Assembly (NCBI RefSeq): GCF_040807025.1
Contig: NC_090942.1
Location: 42,982,911-43,046,910 of the forward strand
DNA: 64,000 nucleotides
Reading direction: 5' to 3'
Source of the DNA: Struthio camelus
Taxonomy: Eukaryota > Chordata > Aves > Struthioniformes > Struthionidae
Positions 49,290 to 64,000 of this stretch are shown piece after piece (position 1 is the first letter of the stretch; the number at the start of each line of letters is the position of its first letter). The translations under genes and the position numbers were made by a program. The notes under the pieces are model-generated. The model saw only the letters and a list, made by a program, of their open reading frames with translations. It did not search any database and was not told the DNA's origin.

Positions 49290-51120
49290 GGAGAGCCAGG
49301 CCCTGGTGCGAGAGCACGTTGCCTCTCTACGGACAACCCTCTGCCCTAGCAGACAGGCGAGAGCTCAGCGAGAGAGATGCTGCTCTTCTCATGGGGAAGA
49401 GAGGGAAATAAGGAAAATGTCACTTTCAGATATGTTTAATTCCTTCCCCCCCAACAGAGAAAGGTCACCCAGGTAGTAGTATGTTTCTATGAGGATTTTC
49501 CCCAGCAATAGTCACAAGGTAAATGCGAGAGAGACGCAAAGATGACAATAAAGGTAATGCTATGGTCACCGCATTAACAGTGATTAATTCCCCAAAGAGT
49601 TTAACACCAAAATATTCATGAAACAGCTTTATTCACATTTACACTGAGTCATTTTATAGCATCTGCTGCAAAGGTTTGGGGGTATAATGTTATTATTTGG
49701 GAATTCTTTAGTTTCTTAGATGTTATGACGTGAGTGAAAGTGTCCTTTGGGGCATTTAAAGAGGTTTAATTTAGGCATGTTGATTGCATATTTTTAACTG
49801 ATGCAATTTCAATTTCTTTGGTGTCCCTATTTAGACAAATTTGTGAGGTGTGATTCATCTTACCAAAATATGCCATGGTCAAGTTAACCTTCCCATTCTA
49901 GCTACATTCTTTGTCAATAAGCATTCACAAAGATCAGTCTGTCCCATCTGAAACAGATCTCTAAGATGTGAGTAAAATCAGTTTCTGGAGGTGACGGATC
50001 ATTCTCGTTTAGCCTTGAAGAAAGCCACGTGGCTTGGCTAGAGCGGGTAGAGCGGGTAGAGTGGGTAGCATGCTAGAGACAGCAGTGTTGTCACCCATCG
50101 TGAGGTAACTTGGTTGAGGAGGTTATAGTCCCCTTTTCCTCCTCCTCCTCCCTGCACCAGAAGCCGTTTTTACCCTCCAGCCACAGGGTGATGCCCTGAG
50201 CACCCACCCGTGCCCCTCTGCCTCTGCCTTTGCCTCCACAGAGCGGGTGATGCAGAAAAGTGGAAGAAGACACGGATAAAAGCTGCGGGCAGTAAATTCG
50301 TAAGCTAATGAAATGATGACCACCACAATAAATCTGTAATACAGACCAGTTGCTTCTTAAAACCTACTTCCTCTTAAGTAAGTCAAGGACAGTTTTTGCC
50401 ATTGGCTTCAGTGAGGCTACTTCGACCTGTGAACCTGGTCGGGTAATGCCCTGTGCTAAGGAAACGCTTCAAAAACAGACAGACTTAACATTAAGCTTGT
50501 TCATAAGCTTTTCTCTGAGCTCAGACAGAGTGGTTAAGCTGCATATTGTTCCATTGCTACCAAATTTAAAGCAAAACTACCAAGGGTTGAGCAGGGTTTA
50601 TAAACAGCAGCATCAACTAATTGTATTGCTGTGATTGTGCTAACCAACACTTGGTTTGGCAGTTCCAGAAAAGAAAAGCTACAGTCAATGTCAATACATT
50701 GACACAGGAAAAGCTGTGTGGCTTTATTACCCTGTAGATGCAGTTACATACAGCAGGTTTTCTATGAGTTCAACAAAACTACATCATTCAGCGCTCCACT
50801 TTCCTGCCTTTCCAGGGTTCCAATTGAGAAGAAGTCTGATTTTTACTCCAGCAAAATACAAAAAAAGCAGTGGTAAACAATGGTATAGTCCTAAGACTTC
50901 CAGAATGCTGTATTATATCAACAACATTTACAGCTACGAAGAAAATAAGATTTCCATAAATCCCCAGTTTGGCATTTAGTCACAAAGGAAGGAAATCCCT
51001 GTAAGAACCTGAAAATCTATTTTTAGAGTTAGCCTAATAGGATAATGTGGCTATGGTTTACTATTCTTCAGATTGATGGAGCTTTGTATTGTTTCACTGC
51101 AAAGGCCAAGCTTCTTATAT
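49290..51120. other. Non-coding stretch with small tandem repeat
   Basis: Holds the GAGCGGGTA triplication at 50041-50067 and a pyrimidine-rich strip near 50.13-50.15 kb. A 107-codon plus frame at 50656-50979 has no recognisable product. No gene supported. Confidence 0.55.
50041..50067. repeat. Minisatellite-like array, 9 bp x 3
   Basis: GAGCGGGTA occurs twice and then as GAGTGGGTA, head to tail. One C-to-T change in the third copy is consistent with CpG decay. Confidence 0.92.
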
Positions 51121-51170
51121 AAGCCTGATCTTGCTGCTGTTGAAAATATGAAGTTTTAAGGGCAAGGGAA
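51121..51170. repeat. Possible old interspersed repeat fragment
   Basis: AGCCTGATCTTGCTGCTGTTG then GAAGTTTTAAGGGCAAGG resembles the opening 'gcctgatcctgc...gttgaa...gagttttgcc' of a common sauropsid repeat. Short. Confidence 0.35.
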
Positions 51171-51263
51171 ACAACTTCCACTTTCTTTTTTCAGTATCTC
51201 AGGCAGACCTAGTGCTGCTCTGCAAGGCTGACAGGAAATCATCTGCTTTCAGCGCTTTAAAGA

Positions 51264-51287
51264 AAGGGTGACTGTAAGGGTGACTGC
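51264..51287. repeat. Tandem duplication, 12 bp x 2
   Basis: AAGGGTGACTGT followed by AAGGGTGACTGC, one mismatch. Confidence 0.85.
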
Positions 51288-51800
51288 TGCAAGACAGTGA
51301 TGGATTATAGCCATCTCCAGTCTTGATATTTTGCAAACAATATTTTTTTACAATTCATGTTTACAGTCCAGTAGGAGCCACAACCATTCTGCAGAGAAGA
51401 AATGCAATATAATACAGGTCTTCTCGCTGATGTGCCCTAGCAGCTTATCCCCAGATCCCATTTGGGGAGAAAACTGAGAGCTTCATATGACAGTAACATG
51501 CAGCTACGTCATAACCAGCTGCAGAGTATAAAGTGGGCATACCCTGTAAGTTTCAGTACAGCCTAGCTATGGTCCTTGTTTTAAACTGATCTCCAGTCTT
51601 CCACCAGCAAGAAATATAGGAGATATTAAAATGAAATGTATTACATTTAAGTGCCAAATTTTCCAAAAATGTCCACCTCCTTTTTTAAAAATGTTAGAAT
51701 ATTGCCATATGTGAATGTGAAACTGTGAAAGTATGACTCTGAAACCTGTCAGCTGTTCATCAACATGCTCAGAAGAAAAAAAAGCAAGCAACAGAAGGCT

Positions 51801-51832
51801 GGGTTTTGGGGAGGAGGTTGCAGAGGGTGGGG
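51801..51832 (+). other. Possible G-quadruplex sequence
   Basis: Four G-tracts (GGG, GGGG, GGG, GGGG) occur in 32 nt on the plus strand. One loop is long, about 13 nt, so stability is uncertain. Confidence 0.3.
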
Positions 51833-51839
51833 AAAGCAA

Positions 51840-54800
51840 GTATTTTTTGCTAAAAGGTAATGAGAAGCTTCTCAGAGACTGGCTCAGGGTGTTTCCATAG
51901 ACAGTGCCACTTTCTGGGTCTCTGCATTAACCAAACTGGCTGGAGCACACCAGGGCTCCTATCCAGCCTCCATGCACAGATTTCTCTCCCACGGAGCTGG
52001 AATGTGACAGAGATGTGTCTCTGGATCCAAGAATAAGAAAGTTTTGCAATTTTGACATATCCCAGTGGTAGCTGATCAGGAGATTCGGCTAAGTAGAAGG
52101 AAAATGCTGGTAATGGCATAAGGGTTAGGTATCCAACCCTAGGGCACATACACCAAGAGCTCAATGTTTGCTCATGAGCCATCTCTTCACTTAAAAAAAA
52201 AAAAATCATTTTTTAAATGACTTGTATCTTTATAAATTAAATAAATAATAAGCATTTCCAACTGGAAATAATGTATTATATTAATATTTCTGATAACTTC
52301 AACTTGCCTGAAACCTTTGCTTTTTTTTCTAATTTCCTTTCACTCAGTTAGTGCTCAAAGTATCTATTATGGAATTGTTCAAGTCACTGCTTGTAATACA
52401 GCATATTAATATACTCATTTTCTCTTTCTAGTAGCAGTTTTCCATTCCAATTTCCTTTGTCTGACTTCTGCATGATTTATTCTGATGATAAAATGCCCTC
52501 CTCTTTCATATAGTTTAATTCATATCTTAAAATTAAAATATGCTGGAAAGTTTGCTCTTCTTAGATTGCTCCCCTCCCCCTCTGATTTTCAGTAACCGTT
52601 CTAAACAGAGGCTTCCTTAAAATTCCTTCTCTTTTAACACTTTTAATTTCATCTAAACCTTTTGTAAGAGGATATTTAGGAGTAATTAATAATTTTTTCA
52701 CACACAAAAAAGTCGCCTGACACACAGCTTGGTCTCAATTTGTTTAGCTGTATGTTTCTTATCAATTCTGGCTCCCGCTTGCAGAGCACACCTATAACGT
52801 TACTAACACCGTGTCTCAAAATAAGCTGGAACAGCAAAGTTTTCTCAGTGCTGAATGAGGCCTCAGAAGAATGATAAATGCCCATAATCTGTGCATCTCC
52901 TCAATACATGTCAAAGATTTTGATCTGGTCATCTCTGCATCAAGCCTGCCGTGGCACTAGTTTATCTTTCAAAATGATGCTCATTTTTGATGTTACAACT
53001 TTATAGCTTTTAAAGGTGAAAAAGCAACAGCCTTTGGTAAATTGTCTTAATGGATGCATTGGTTCTAATCTTATTTCTAGTCTGAATTTATCTAGTTTTG
53101 TCTTCCAGCCATTCAAGCCTTATTTATACAATACTTAACTCAGTGTTTATACTCTTCAAACAGGCCCAGAAATTCCCACAACCGCTCTTCAGTGCCTATT
53201 TGATCCTCAGGGTACCCACATTTCCAGAGCTGAAATGCCCTGGAGGCCTGGTAGATATGCGCTGCCTAAATTCAACAAACTGGCAGGGTGACGTCCCCCC
53301 TTTACAAAATATCGATGATGTTCCCACATATTTTAAAAAGATGGCCAAGAGAGAAAGCAGATGCAAATGTGCTGCCTGTTACGTATACAATAGCTGTGCT
53401 ATAAGACTTTCATTACCTCAAAAAGGGAAGTCTAGGTTCAAAGCCTTCCTCAGTTTGAGAAAGTCAAACCTTGCTGTTCCACCTCCCATGAAAGTGCCCA
53501 TCCCTCCCAGACACAGACGAGCTACCTTTCACCCTTGCATGAGTCCAGGAGCAGGGAAAGCACAGGAGGGAGTTGGTCTTTGAGGGCTGGTGGTTAAACA
53601 AACTCTTCCTCTCAGAGAAGTTAGACGTGGGTTGGACACATGAATAGCTAATGAGATCACCTTGTCCTCCGTGCACTTTTTAAAAGAAAATAGTTAAACA
53701 TGCTTGGTTCTTTAGGAGAAAAGTAAGCAGCTGCGATCAGGAGAGCCTGGACTCCAGATCCTGTGTCCGTGGAGGTTCTGATTCAACCTCCTTACCTTCA
53801 GAAGCAGAAGACGACTTCAGCCACACCATGGTCATTACTGCTTCCTACTGTCTTGCCCAGCGCAATGCACCGCCTGATCCAAATCCCATTTTGGACACAT
53901 AACTGTCCCCAGGTAGCACTGAGAAAAGCCACTTCTCTCTGAGCACTGAGTCTCCTTTGGGGGCCAGACATGAGACCTGCATGACTGGCAAGAGAAGTAA
54001 GCCTCTCTGGGACAGAAGAGAGGCTGACCGTTACACCTCTTCTTCATGTAGGTACTACTTACAGGACAGTTGAGATACCATTTGAATTTGGGTAAACTAA
54101 GCAGATGATTGAGTTTTTGTAGTATGTCACTGTAACACATTTTCCGAAATTTGAACACTTTTGAGCATGCCTTCTGGAATCATTCTTACATTCCAACACC
54201 TCTTCTGAAATGTCTTTCAGAACTGAACATGCTCCAGTAAGTCTCTCAGATCAGGTACACAGATGTACTAGCTCCCTCAGCACTCTCTGATATTCTGCTT
54301 ATGTATCCAGGCATTTCAGTCATTGCGCCAAATACAATATCAAATTAGAAGTTTTCATTAAACATTTATCACCTTTGAGTTCCTTTTTAGGTTCACTTCA
54401 TACTAGGACATGCTAAAACTGTTTTGAGTCAATTATATCTATCCCAATTACTACTTCCACACAAGGTTTGGCGTCATTAAGGAGAAGGGAGATTTTGAAT
54501 TGGCTTAAAAGCCAGCTTGTGTTAGTTTTTGAATTAGCTCCTCATGTACCCCAGGAAACTGATGTGAGAATCAGAAGGATGGCCAACGGCAGGGAAGGGA
54601 CCAATACAGCTAAAGAAAGCGCATGAGCCACTTCAGAAGATATGTTTCAAGTTCCTCCCCAGATCGTTTGCCTTTTATTCTCCAATTCAGGTATTACATT
54701 TCCACTGGCTTCCACCAGGATTGTGCATGCACCTTGACATGTTCACAGAAGTTCCACAATACAGAGTTTCACAACTGGGATATGTCCCTACAATCAGGAC

Positions 54801-55038
54801 ACCAGGATGACAAACAGATTCTGGAGAATTTCTCATCGAATAGGATGGAGAGAACATAATTATCACATCGTACCACTACAGTGCTTCATAAACATAGAAT
54901 AGATTGGATCCATTTACCACAAAAATCACAAAAAGTAACTGATCAAAGAATATCTCTTTTATGTAAAATATACATTTTTTTAGGATATAATTTTAATACA
55001 ACTTACATACTTATTTATGTTGGGTTTGCAACACTTTG
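51840..55038. other. Non-coding stretch, no supported gene
   Basis: Contains the longest open frame of the window (161 codons, plus, 53098-53583). Its product shows no known domain, has no splice or Kozak support, and is within the range expected by chance. Minus frames of about 107-119 codons at 51850-52209 and 53835-54158 are likewise unsupported. Confidence 0.55.
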
Positions 55039-55057
55039 AATAAAAAAAAAAAAAAAA
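55039..55057 (+). other. AATAAA followed by A16 tract
   Basis: An AATAAA hexamer runs directly into sixteen A's (55042-55057), preceded by about 80 bp of AT-rich, 3'-UTR-like sequence. This could be the tail of a retroposed transcript, but no parent body is recognised upstream. Target-site duplications could not be established by eye. Confidence 0.3.
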
Positions 55058-55059
55058 TT

Positions 55060-58840
<3,781 letters not shown>

Positions 58841-58844
58841 TGGA

Positions 58845-58970
58845 CAGGCCCTCACTCCTGAAAGGACTGAGATAACTTGCTTCACTGTAAGCATGAGAAG
58901 TCCCATTGATTTCAATGGCACTACTTACTTGCTTAAAGGCAAGCATGTGTCTAAGCATTTGCAATGTATT
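58845..58970. repeat. Old amniote interspersed repeat fragment
   Basis: AAGCATGAGAAGTCCC, ATTGATTTCAATGGCACTAC, TTGCTTAAAGGCAAGCATGT and GTCTAAGCATTTGCAATG appear in the same order as the remembered sauropsid repeat 'agtcccattgacttcaatgggactactcacatgcttaaagttaagcatgtgcttaagtgctttgc'. One of the best-preserved copies here. Confidence 0.6.
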
Positions 58971-59596
58971 GCTTACAGTGAAATACTGAGACTTTCCTGT
59001 CAATAAAATGACACTACATTTACACATTACATGAGGTGTCACCAAGCATTTTCTTTTTCTTATTAAAGCAGTTGCTGGTTCAAACTCCAGGTCTCAGACA
59101 ACAGATCACTGGTGGCATCTTTAGGAAAAATCAGGTCTCAGGTTCTCTCCAAAATACATATTCTTTTGGACAATCACTGCATCACTGTTTGTGTTTGCAT
59201 AGGTCTTAAGCCATTGAGCGCCATGGTGAAAACATATGCAGTAATAATAATAAAGACAATTAACATGTTTTTTACCTACTGAAAATTGCATGTTGTAAAA
59301 CTGTACTTAAAACAAATGTGTAATCTCATGTCTGCTAAAACATTGTGCAGTGTTATCTCCAGATTGCAAGGGCACGTGGAGTTTCTGAGTTTCTATCAGT
59401 ACTTACACAGATTAGAAAGAATTGTGTTTGAAAGGGGAACGGAAGGGAAGCACAATCTTAATCTAGGTATTTAAATGCTCCTGTAAACTTAATGCTGACA
59501 AAAAGATCTAAAAGATCAGGTAGCTTTTTTTGCTACACAGAAACTAGGAAACTAATATTTTTAATAATTTTCCTGTTACTTTTTTAAGTAACATTT

Positions 59597-59622
59597 TTCT
59601 TTGCTTTTCTAAAAGCAAAGAA
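59597..59622. repeat. Perfect 12-bp inverted repeat
   Basis: TTCTTTGCTTTT (59597-59608) is the exact complement of AAAAGCAAAGAA (59611-59622), with a 2-nt centre, CT. Confidence 0.88.
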
Positions 59623-59910
59623 GAACTGATAGAGGAAGGAAGACAAGATAGTAAAAACAGGAAAGAAAACAGGAACTCCTAGAAAATGAAAACCAGACAC
59701 ACAAGATGAATAGAGATAGAGGCATAATCCAAACTTAATCATTTCCAGGTATTTCAGTGTGGTTTGGATCAGCTCTGAAGCAGTATCACCTTAGAGATGG
59801 AGATAAGATGCTAATGCAAAAAAGCTCTGAATAAACAATCACTGAAAACAATCAAGAATTAATTAAGGGACCAACTAAACAAGAAGGATATACCAAAAGA
59901 AAAAAAAAAA

Positions 59911-59925
59911 GGGTAGGGTGGGAGG
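59911..59925 (+). other. G-tract cluster next to an A-run
   Basis: GGGTAGGGTGGGAGG directly follows a run of A's. There are three GGG tracts and one GG, so only an imperfect G-quadruplex is possible. Confidence 0.25.
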
Positions 59926-60378
59926 AGGAACAAAATGGAAAACTAGTAGACTTGATGTGTGAATTAAATTCAAGTATTCAAAACCATTTGGAGGTCACTT
60001 GAAGATGTTTCCTGCTTATGAGCTAGCTTCCCTACTCTATATAAAACAGACTTCAAAGTCAGTGGCTAAAAAATTTCAGCGTAGGTTAAGGTTATCATTA
60101 CAGCCAGTCAAATACCACATTTTGCATTGAGATAATGTCAGTTCTGAATTCAAAACCCATTTTTTCAGGATAAACTATGAAACTGAATTTCCTATCGAAT
60201 CTAGATTTTGATATGAAAATGTTCATGTATTCCTAGTGGAACATATATTTCATTTTCATATGAACATTTATCTCTAGAAATTAACGGGTAACTTCTGTTA
60301 TTTCTGAACTGTTCTAATTACAGTTTCTACTAAGTAAGCAGTACTGAAATTTTTATACTAACATCTCCAAATGAATCA

Positions 60379-60450
60379 AAGAGCCTGATCTTGCAAGATG
60401 CCATGGCAATCTGCATTATTCAGGTGTTCCTGACCTCCTCAAAAGACTGG
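60379..60450. repeat. Possible old interspersed repeat fragment
   Basis: AGCCTGATCTTGCAAGATGCC opens like the 'ggcctgatcctgcaa' start of the same sauropsid repeat class. The rest is too diverged to align by eye. Confidence 0.3.
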
Positions 60451-60454
60451 ACCC

Positions 60455-61602
60455 TTACTGTTAGGGATACTGTGAAAAATCCAAAGTGTCCAGAAGTCAA
60501 TACAAAACATATTCACATTAGATAAGAGTCCTAAAATCTATGTGCAAAAACATGCTTGTAACTAAGTACCATTTAATCTAAACATTATATATAGGAATAT
60601 GTGAAATGTAGGAGAATTGAGACAATCATATTCTTTACAAATACCATATACATTGCACTGTGGCTGCACATCTACCTTCACAAGTTTAACCTACTGAGCT
60701 CATGCTTTTGAAATGTGAAAAGAATATCCTCTTGCATTTTGCTGAATAACCAACAGAATTTGTTTTTAGAGTCTGTGGCTGGCTGGGACAGCTACATTTG
60801 CTGCAGACAAAGCTAGAAGAAAAAAAAAATCACAGAAAAATCTCAGCCCAAGTTGTTTGTCCAGTGCCACATGGCTACTGCAGATGGTGAATTCTGAGAG
60901 AAATAGCATATCAGTGATCAGGAATGTGAAAACTATTAGAATACTATTCTTTGCCAAGAAACCAAAGCTATTCTTGTCTAAGAAAATGGCAAGATTACCC
61001 GGGCATTGCTGATTTTTGTGCTATGCCCTAAGGTTAGCCTTCCAGATACCGCCAGCTGTGGCCCAGGCAGACTGTCACACAATCAATTGCGCGAGTGATA
61101 ATGCCAGAAGGCTCTGCAAACACCATTCGGAGAACCCAATCCTAGCAAATAGTGAGTAATCAGACTTGAACAGGATGAACAACTATAGAAGACATTTTCA
61201 GCACCTTGCAAGTTCAAGCCATTTTTTAATGTGGTTGAATTCTGGATGGGGTAGACTATGCTATTACCGTCACCTTTCAGCATTAATGGTGTTTTACAGA
61301 GATGAAAATTTTTGTGGCATTTTGTGGCAAAAATCTCAGTAGAATCTCATGTGATATGGCTTGTTGTGTTCAGAACAAAAATACTGTTTACTTCTGATAT
61401 TTCAATCTTTTAAATGTAATTTATTCAGCTATAAAGTTATTAAGTGCAGAACAAAGTTATTAACTAATTAATTTGTCTTTTAGAATGACAAATGGTATTG
61501 AGGGATGAATGACTGAATGAGAAAGGTCTGAATTACAGGCTTTTCCATTAAAGGTAACAGACAAATGAAGACACAAATAGAATGAGGGTTCAACATCAAG
61601 CA
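60455..61602. other. Non-coding stretch, no supported gene
   Basis: AT-rich with no recognisable repeat, exon or RNA gene. Confidence 0.6.
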
Positions 61603-61614
61603 TTTTTTTTTTTT
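61603..61614. repeat. T12 homopolymer
   Basis: Twelve consecutive T's. It might be the A-tail of a minus-strand retroposed copy, but no body is recognised beside it. Confidence 0.85.
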
Positions 61615-61984
61615 AAGACTGAGAGATAAGGTGGTTTCTAAAAGAAAAGCAAGAAGAGAATGACTAGGAAGAAAGAAACAAATACATTGTGAGTACAGTT
61701 TTTCCTATAAGAGCATTGTGCACATCATTTTACTCTAAGCTCACTTTTCACAAGCACGTTGCTGAGTGACCTTTTATGATCTAATGAAAGAAGTCCATAC
61801 CTTTCCTGATCCCTCCATCAGTAGCACACGTGTAATCACCTGTTGTCAGTAGGAAACATGTTCCCCCTCTTCTGTTTTTGTCTCTGGTACTAGAGCGTCT
61901 GATGGGAGGGAGCCTTTCACCAGGTGAGAGTGGCTGCTCACTTCCTGCACTGTCTTCACCTGATAACACTGGTTAAAGCACCAT

Positions 61985-62055
61985 GCCCATTTACAGACAA
62001 ATAATGAATGAGGAAATGAGACATCACAAAGAGCTTATGTTGAATGCCAGATATT
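61985..62055 (-). repeat. MIR-like SINE relic
   Basis: CCCATTTACAGACAAAT, GAATGAGGAAATGAGACATC and AAGAGCTTATGTTGAATGCC follow the order of the reverse complement of a MIR 3' region ('cccattttacagatgaggaaactgaggcac...gagcttaagtgacttgcc'). This explains an otherwise tempting 64-codon plus frame here. Confidence 0.45.
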
Positions 62056-62614
62056 CCCATCACTCAAAAAATAGTAATAAGGTAAATCATTGGAAGAAAA
62101 TAAGATTGCAATTCATCGTTCATCCGTACAAAATGCCAAAAATATATATTTTTATTCAAGTACAAATGATCTTTTGACTTTCCTGTTCTTCTTTTTAAAT
62201 CTCACTTAACATGAAATAAAAAATAATCAAATCAAGATTAAGTTAGTTGCCTTCTATAGACTGTAACCTTTCTGAGCACAGTCAATCTAAGACATTTCAA
62301 AAATGAACTTATTACTTTGGCTATTCTTTTTATCAAACAAGAAGCCATGCTAGCCATTTTTGCTTAGAATATGTTCCTTAACATACTTTGAAGAACCACT
62401 CTAGCAGGGTTAAATTATGAAACATTTGGCACTGAAACCTCCTTAAAAATATGCATTTAGCATTTATTTCTGTGCTTGCTGTCATACTGGTATTGCTTGT
62501 CATCATAATTACCCAATACTAAATGCTTTCTTTGATCTGTGTAGTTAATTTAGTCAAACAGCAAAACTCTCACCTCTACTGATCCCAAAGGACTCTTTTT
62601 AAAATTATCTACTA

Positions 62615-62770
62615 TTTCCGACTCAGGCCACACTTCAAGAAAAAACCTCTGCTCAGCAAGGCATGTAACAGGTAGTGGCATGTTATTGACTTCAACTTTA
62701 CCTTTGCATCTAAAGCTGAGCAGGTGCTTTTCTGAAATGGTAATGCAAAGGGCTATATTCAGCCTTGAAG
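62615..62770 (-). repeat. Old amniote interspersed repeat fragment, inverted
   Basis: Read on the minus strand: AAAGCACCTGCTCAGCTTTAG, AAAGTTGAAGTCAATAACAT and ATGCCTTGCTGAGCAGAG. These recall 'aagcacatgcttagctttaa...aaagttgaagtcaatgggac...tgctttgctgaatcag'. It is the opposite orientation to the copy at 58.9 kb. Confidence 0.45.
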
Positions 62771-62779
62771 TTTTGCACA

Positions 62780-64000
62780 AAATTCCTAACTAATCTAACA
62801 GAATTTCTACGCAAAATGAAGTTAGAACATACAATGCAAGTGGTGGCACTACCAAAGAGAAAGTCAACACTTAAAAATTGCTCCTTTTTTGTATAGCTGC
62901 TTTCTCCCTAACCTCAAGGATTATAACACCTTGTAAATAAAGCTGCAGACACACTAGAAAGTGTCTCTTTGCTCTGATCACACTGAGCCTCCTCCATCCT
63001 GGTATACCTTTAGCAGGACCTGATAACATGCAAAAGCTGTTTTCATTAACACTTTAAAGATGTTATCTGAAAGTGTGTATCAGTCAAAGCACTGTAAAAC
63101 TAACTATGTTCCACCCACAACACACGACCTTTCAAGGGTTTCCATCCTCTTAAATATCTTTAGAGATGTTCAAAAATCTCTGTTAACTTTGTCTGTGAAT
63201 ATTCACTCGGAGACTGAAACTGAGGTTCTTTGAACATAAATGCTATTCAGTCACAGAGCCACAGAACAAAGAAGGATATTATTCAGAGAGAGATTTTCCA
63301 GATTCTTCTTTGTAAAAAATAAATTTCAGTTACTGAATGACATCAGTCATGTTTTTTTGATGTCTTATTATCATTTAATAACTTTCCAATAGGAGCCTAA
63401 TGATTGGTCTGTGAGCTTTGTCATCATACTGCGTTTGGCTTAAGAATAAATACATTCAATAAAGAAACAAAAAAAAATCCTTGCTGCTACAAATTTCTTT
63501 CAATTATACTGTAAGATAAACCTCCCTCTTTAATTTCAATAGATATGGAATTTGGAGCAGTGGTTTGGAGGGGTATAGGCTGTCATTTGATAAGGTTTTT
63601 TTTCACAGAAATTAGCATAAAACAGTCCTGGTCTGTGATTTGGGACTCTGAGAGTTAAGGAAATACAAATCATAAAAATCAACACTGAGAGTGATGATGA
63701 TGTTGCTGGGGATTGCCATTTTCATTTTTCTTGACAAACTTCACATCAACTTTACTCTCATCGTCCAATTAATAGTAAATACCATGCAACGTCTCATCTA
63801 ACACAGATGAAGGAGGTTCTTCCTGCCAAGGAAGCAGAACCAAATGGAGAGAAAGCTAGAAAGAGAATCTCCTCTTATTTCCTTTGAGTGCTGGGCTTTT
63901 TATGTAAAGCACCTGTTCCTTGTAAGTGGCTGCTTCTTTTTAGGATCTTGTTTAACAGCCCACTATGTGGCATAGGCAAAGCTGATACAAGAGACAAACA
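62780..64000. other. Non-coding stretch, no supported gene
   Basis: AT-rich with an A9 run near 63467-63475 and a short GATGATGAT run near 63694. No frame of interest. Confidence 0.6.

Larger units (their letters stand above)
58975..60375. other. Non-coding stretch with hairpin
   Basis: A tRNA-like B-box word at about 59070 lacks a foldable arm. Otherwise AT-rich sequence with a 12-bp hairpin (59597-59622) and a G-run near 59911. Confidence 0.55.

Noticed and set aside
53098..53583. Longest open frame, 161 codons on the plus strand
   Set aside because: In AT-leaning 64 kb about one frame of this length is expected by chance. It has no recognised domain and no splice or promoter context.
59050..59100. 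tRNA-like B-box word GGTTCAAACTCC
   Set aside because: The arm would have a 4-bp stem and an 8-nt loop instead of 5 bp and 7 nt, and no A box or acceptor stem is found.
61983..62177. 64-codon plus frame with a splice-like donor at 62081
   Set aside because: The first part aligns by eye with the reverse complement of a MIR-type SINE, so the coding look is derived from a repeat.

Overview
This window looks like non-coding vertebrate nuclear DNA, most likely avian or at least sauropsid. By eye it is AT-leaning. No open frame exceeds about 161 codons, there are no operon-like arrays or ribosome binding sites, and splice-like signals and homopolymer A/T runs are common. I see no Alu, B1 or L1 sequence and no young CR1 element with its short 3' tandem tail. 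About ten short, diverged segments resemble old amniote interspersed repeats, including motifs of the type 'CCCATTGATTTCAATGG' and 'GGTGAAATCCTGGC' that I remember as frequent in bird, turtle and crocodile DNA. Three further segments resemble MIR-type SINEs. The repeat assignments come from memory; no database was searched.

No gene can be named. The window reads as intergenic or deep intronic sequence. Region by region: 1-18 kb holds a 14-bp perfect hairpin, a purine-skewed tract, three clean tandem duplications, one minus-strand exon-like segment, old repeats and a CpG-richer patch near 14.8 kb. 18-19 kb holds a lysine-rich coding-like frame. 20-38 kb is mostly featureless, with a 69-bp tandem duplication at 31.5 kb, an old SINE at 33.5 kb and two modest minus-strand open frames. 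39.0-40.6 kb holds the most protein-like sequence in the window: coding-like strings that switch among all three plus-strand frames and are broken by stops, consistent with a decayed pseudogene of unknown parent. 44.7-49.3 kb holds three plus-strand segments flanked by good splice-site sequences, each open in only one frame, and may be part of an unannotated transcript. 49-64 kb is again mostly old repeats, short hairpins and homopolymers.

Nothing supports a mobile element with terminal repeats, an RNA gene, a CRISPR array, a virus or a metabolic gene cluster. The claims worth testing are the decayed coding region, the 44.7-49.3 kb exon-like series, and the near-perfect (hence probably recent) tandem duplications. 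All exon calls are low confidence, because splice-like sequences flanking a short open stretch arise by chance in 64 kb.
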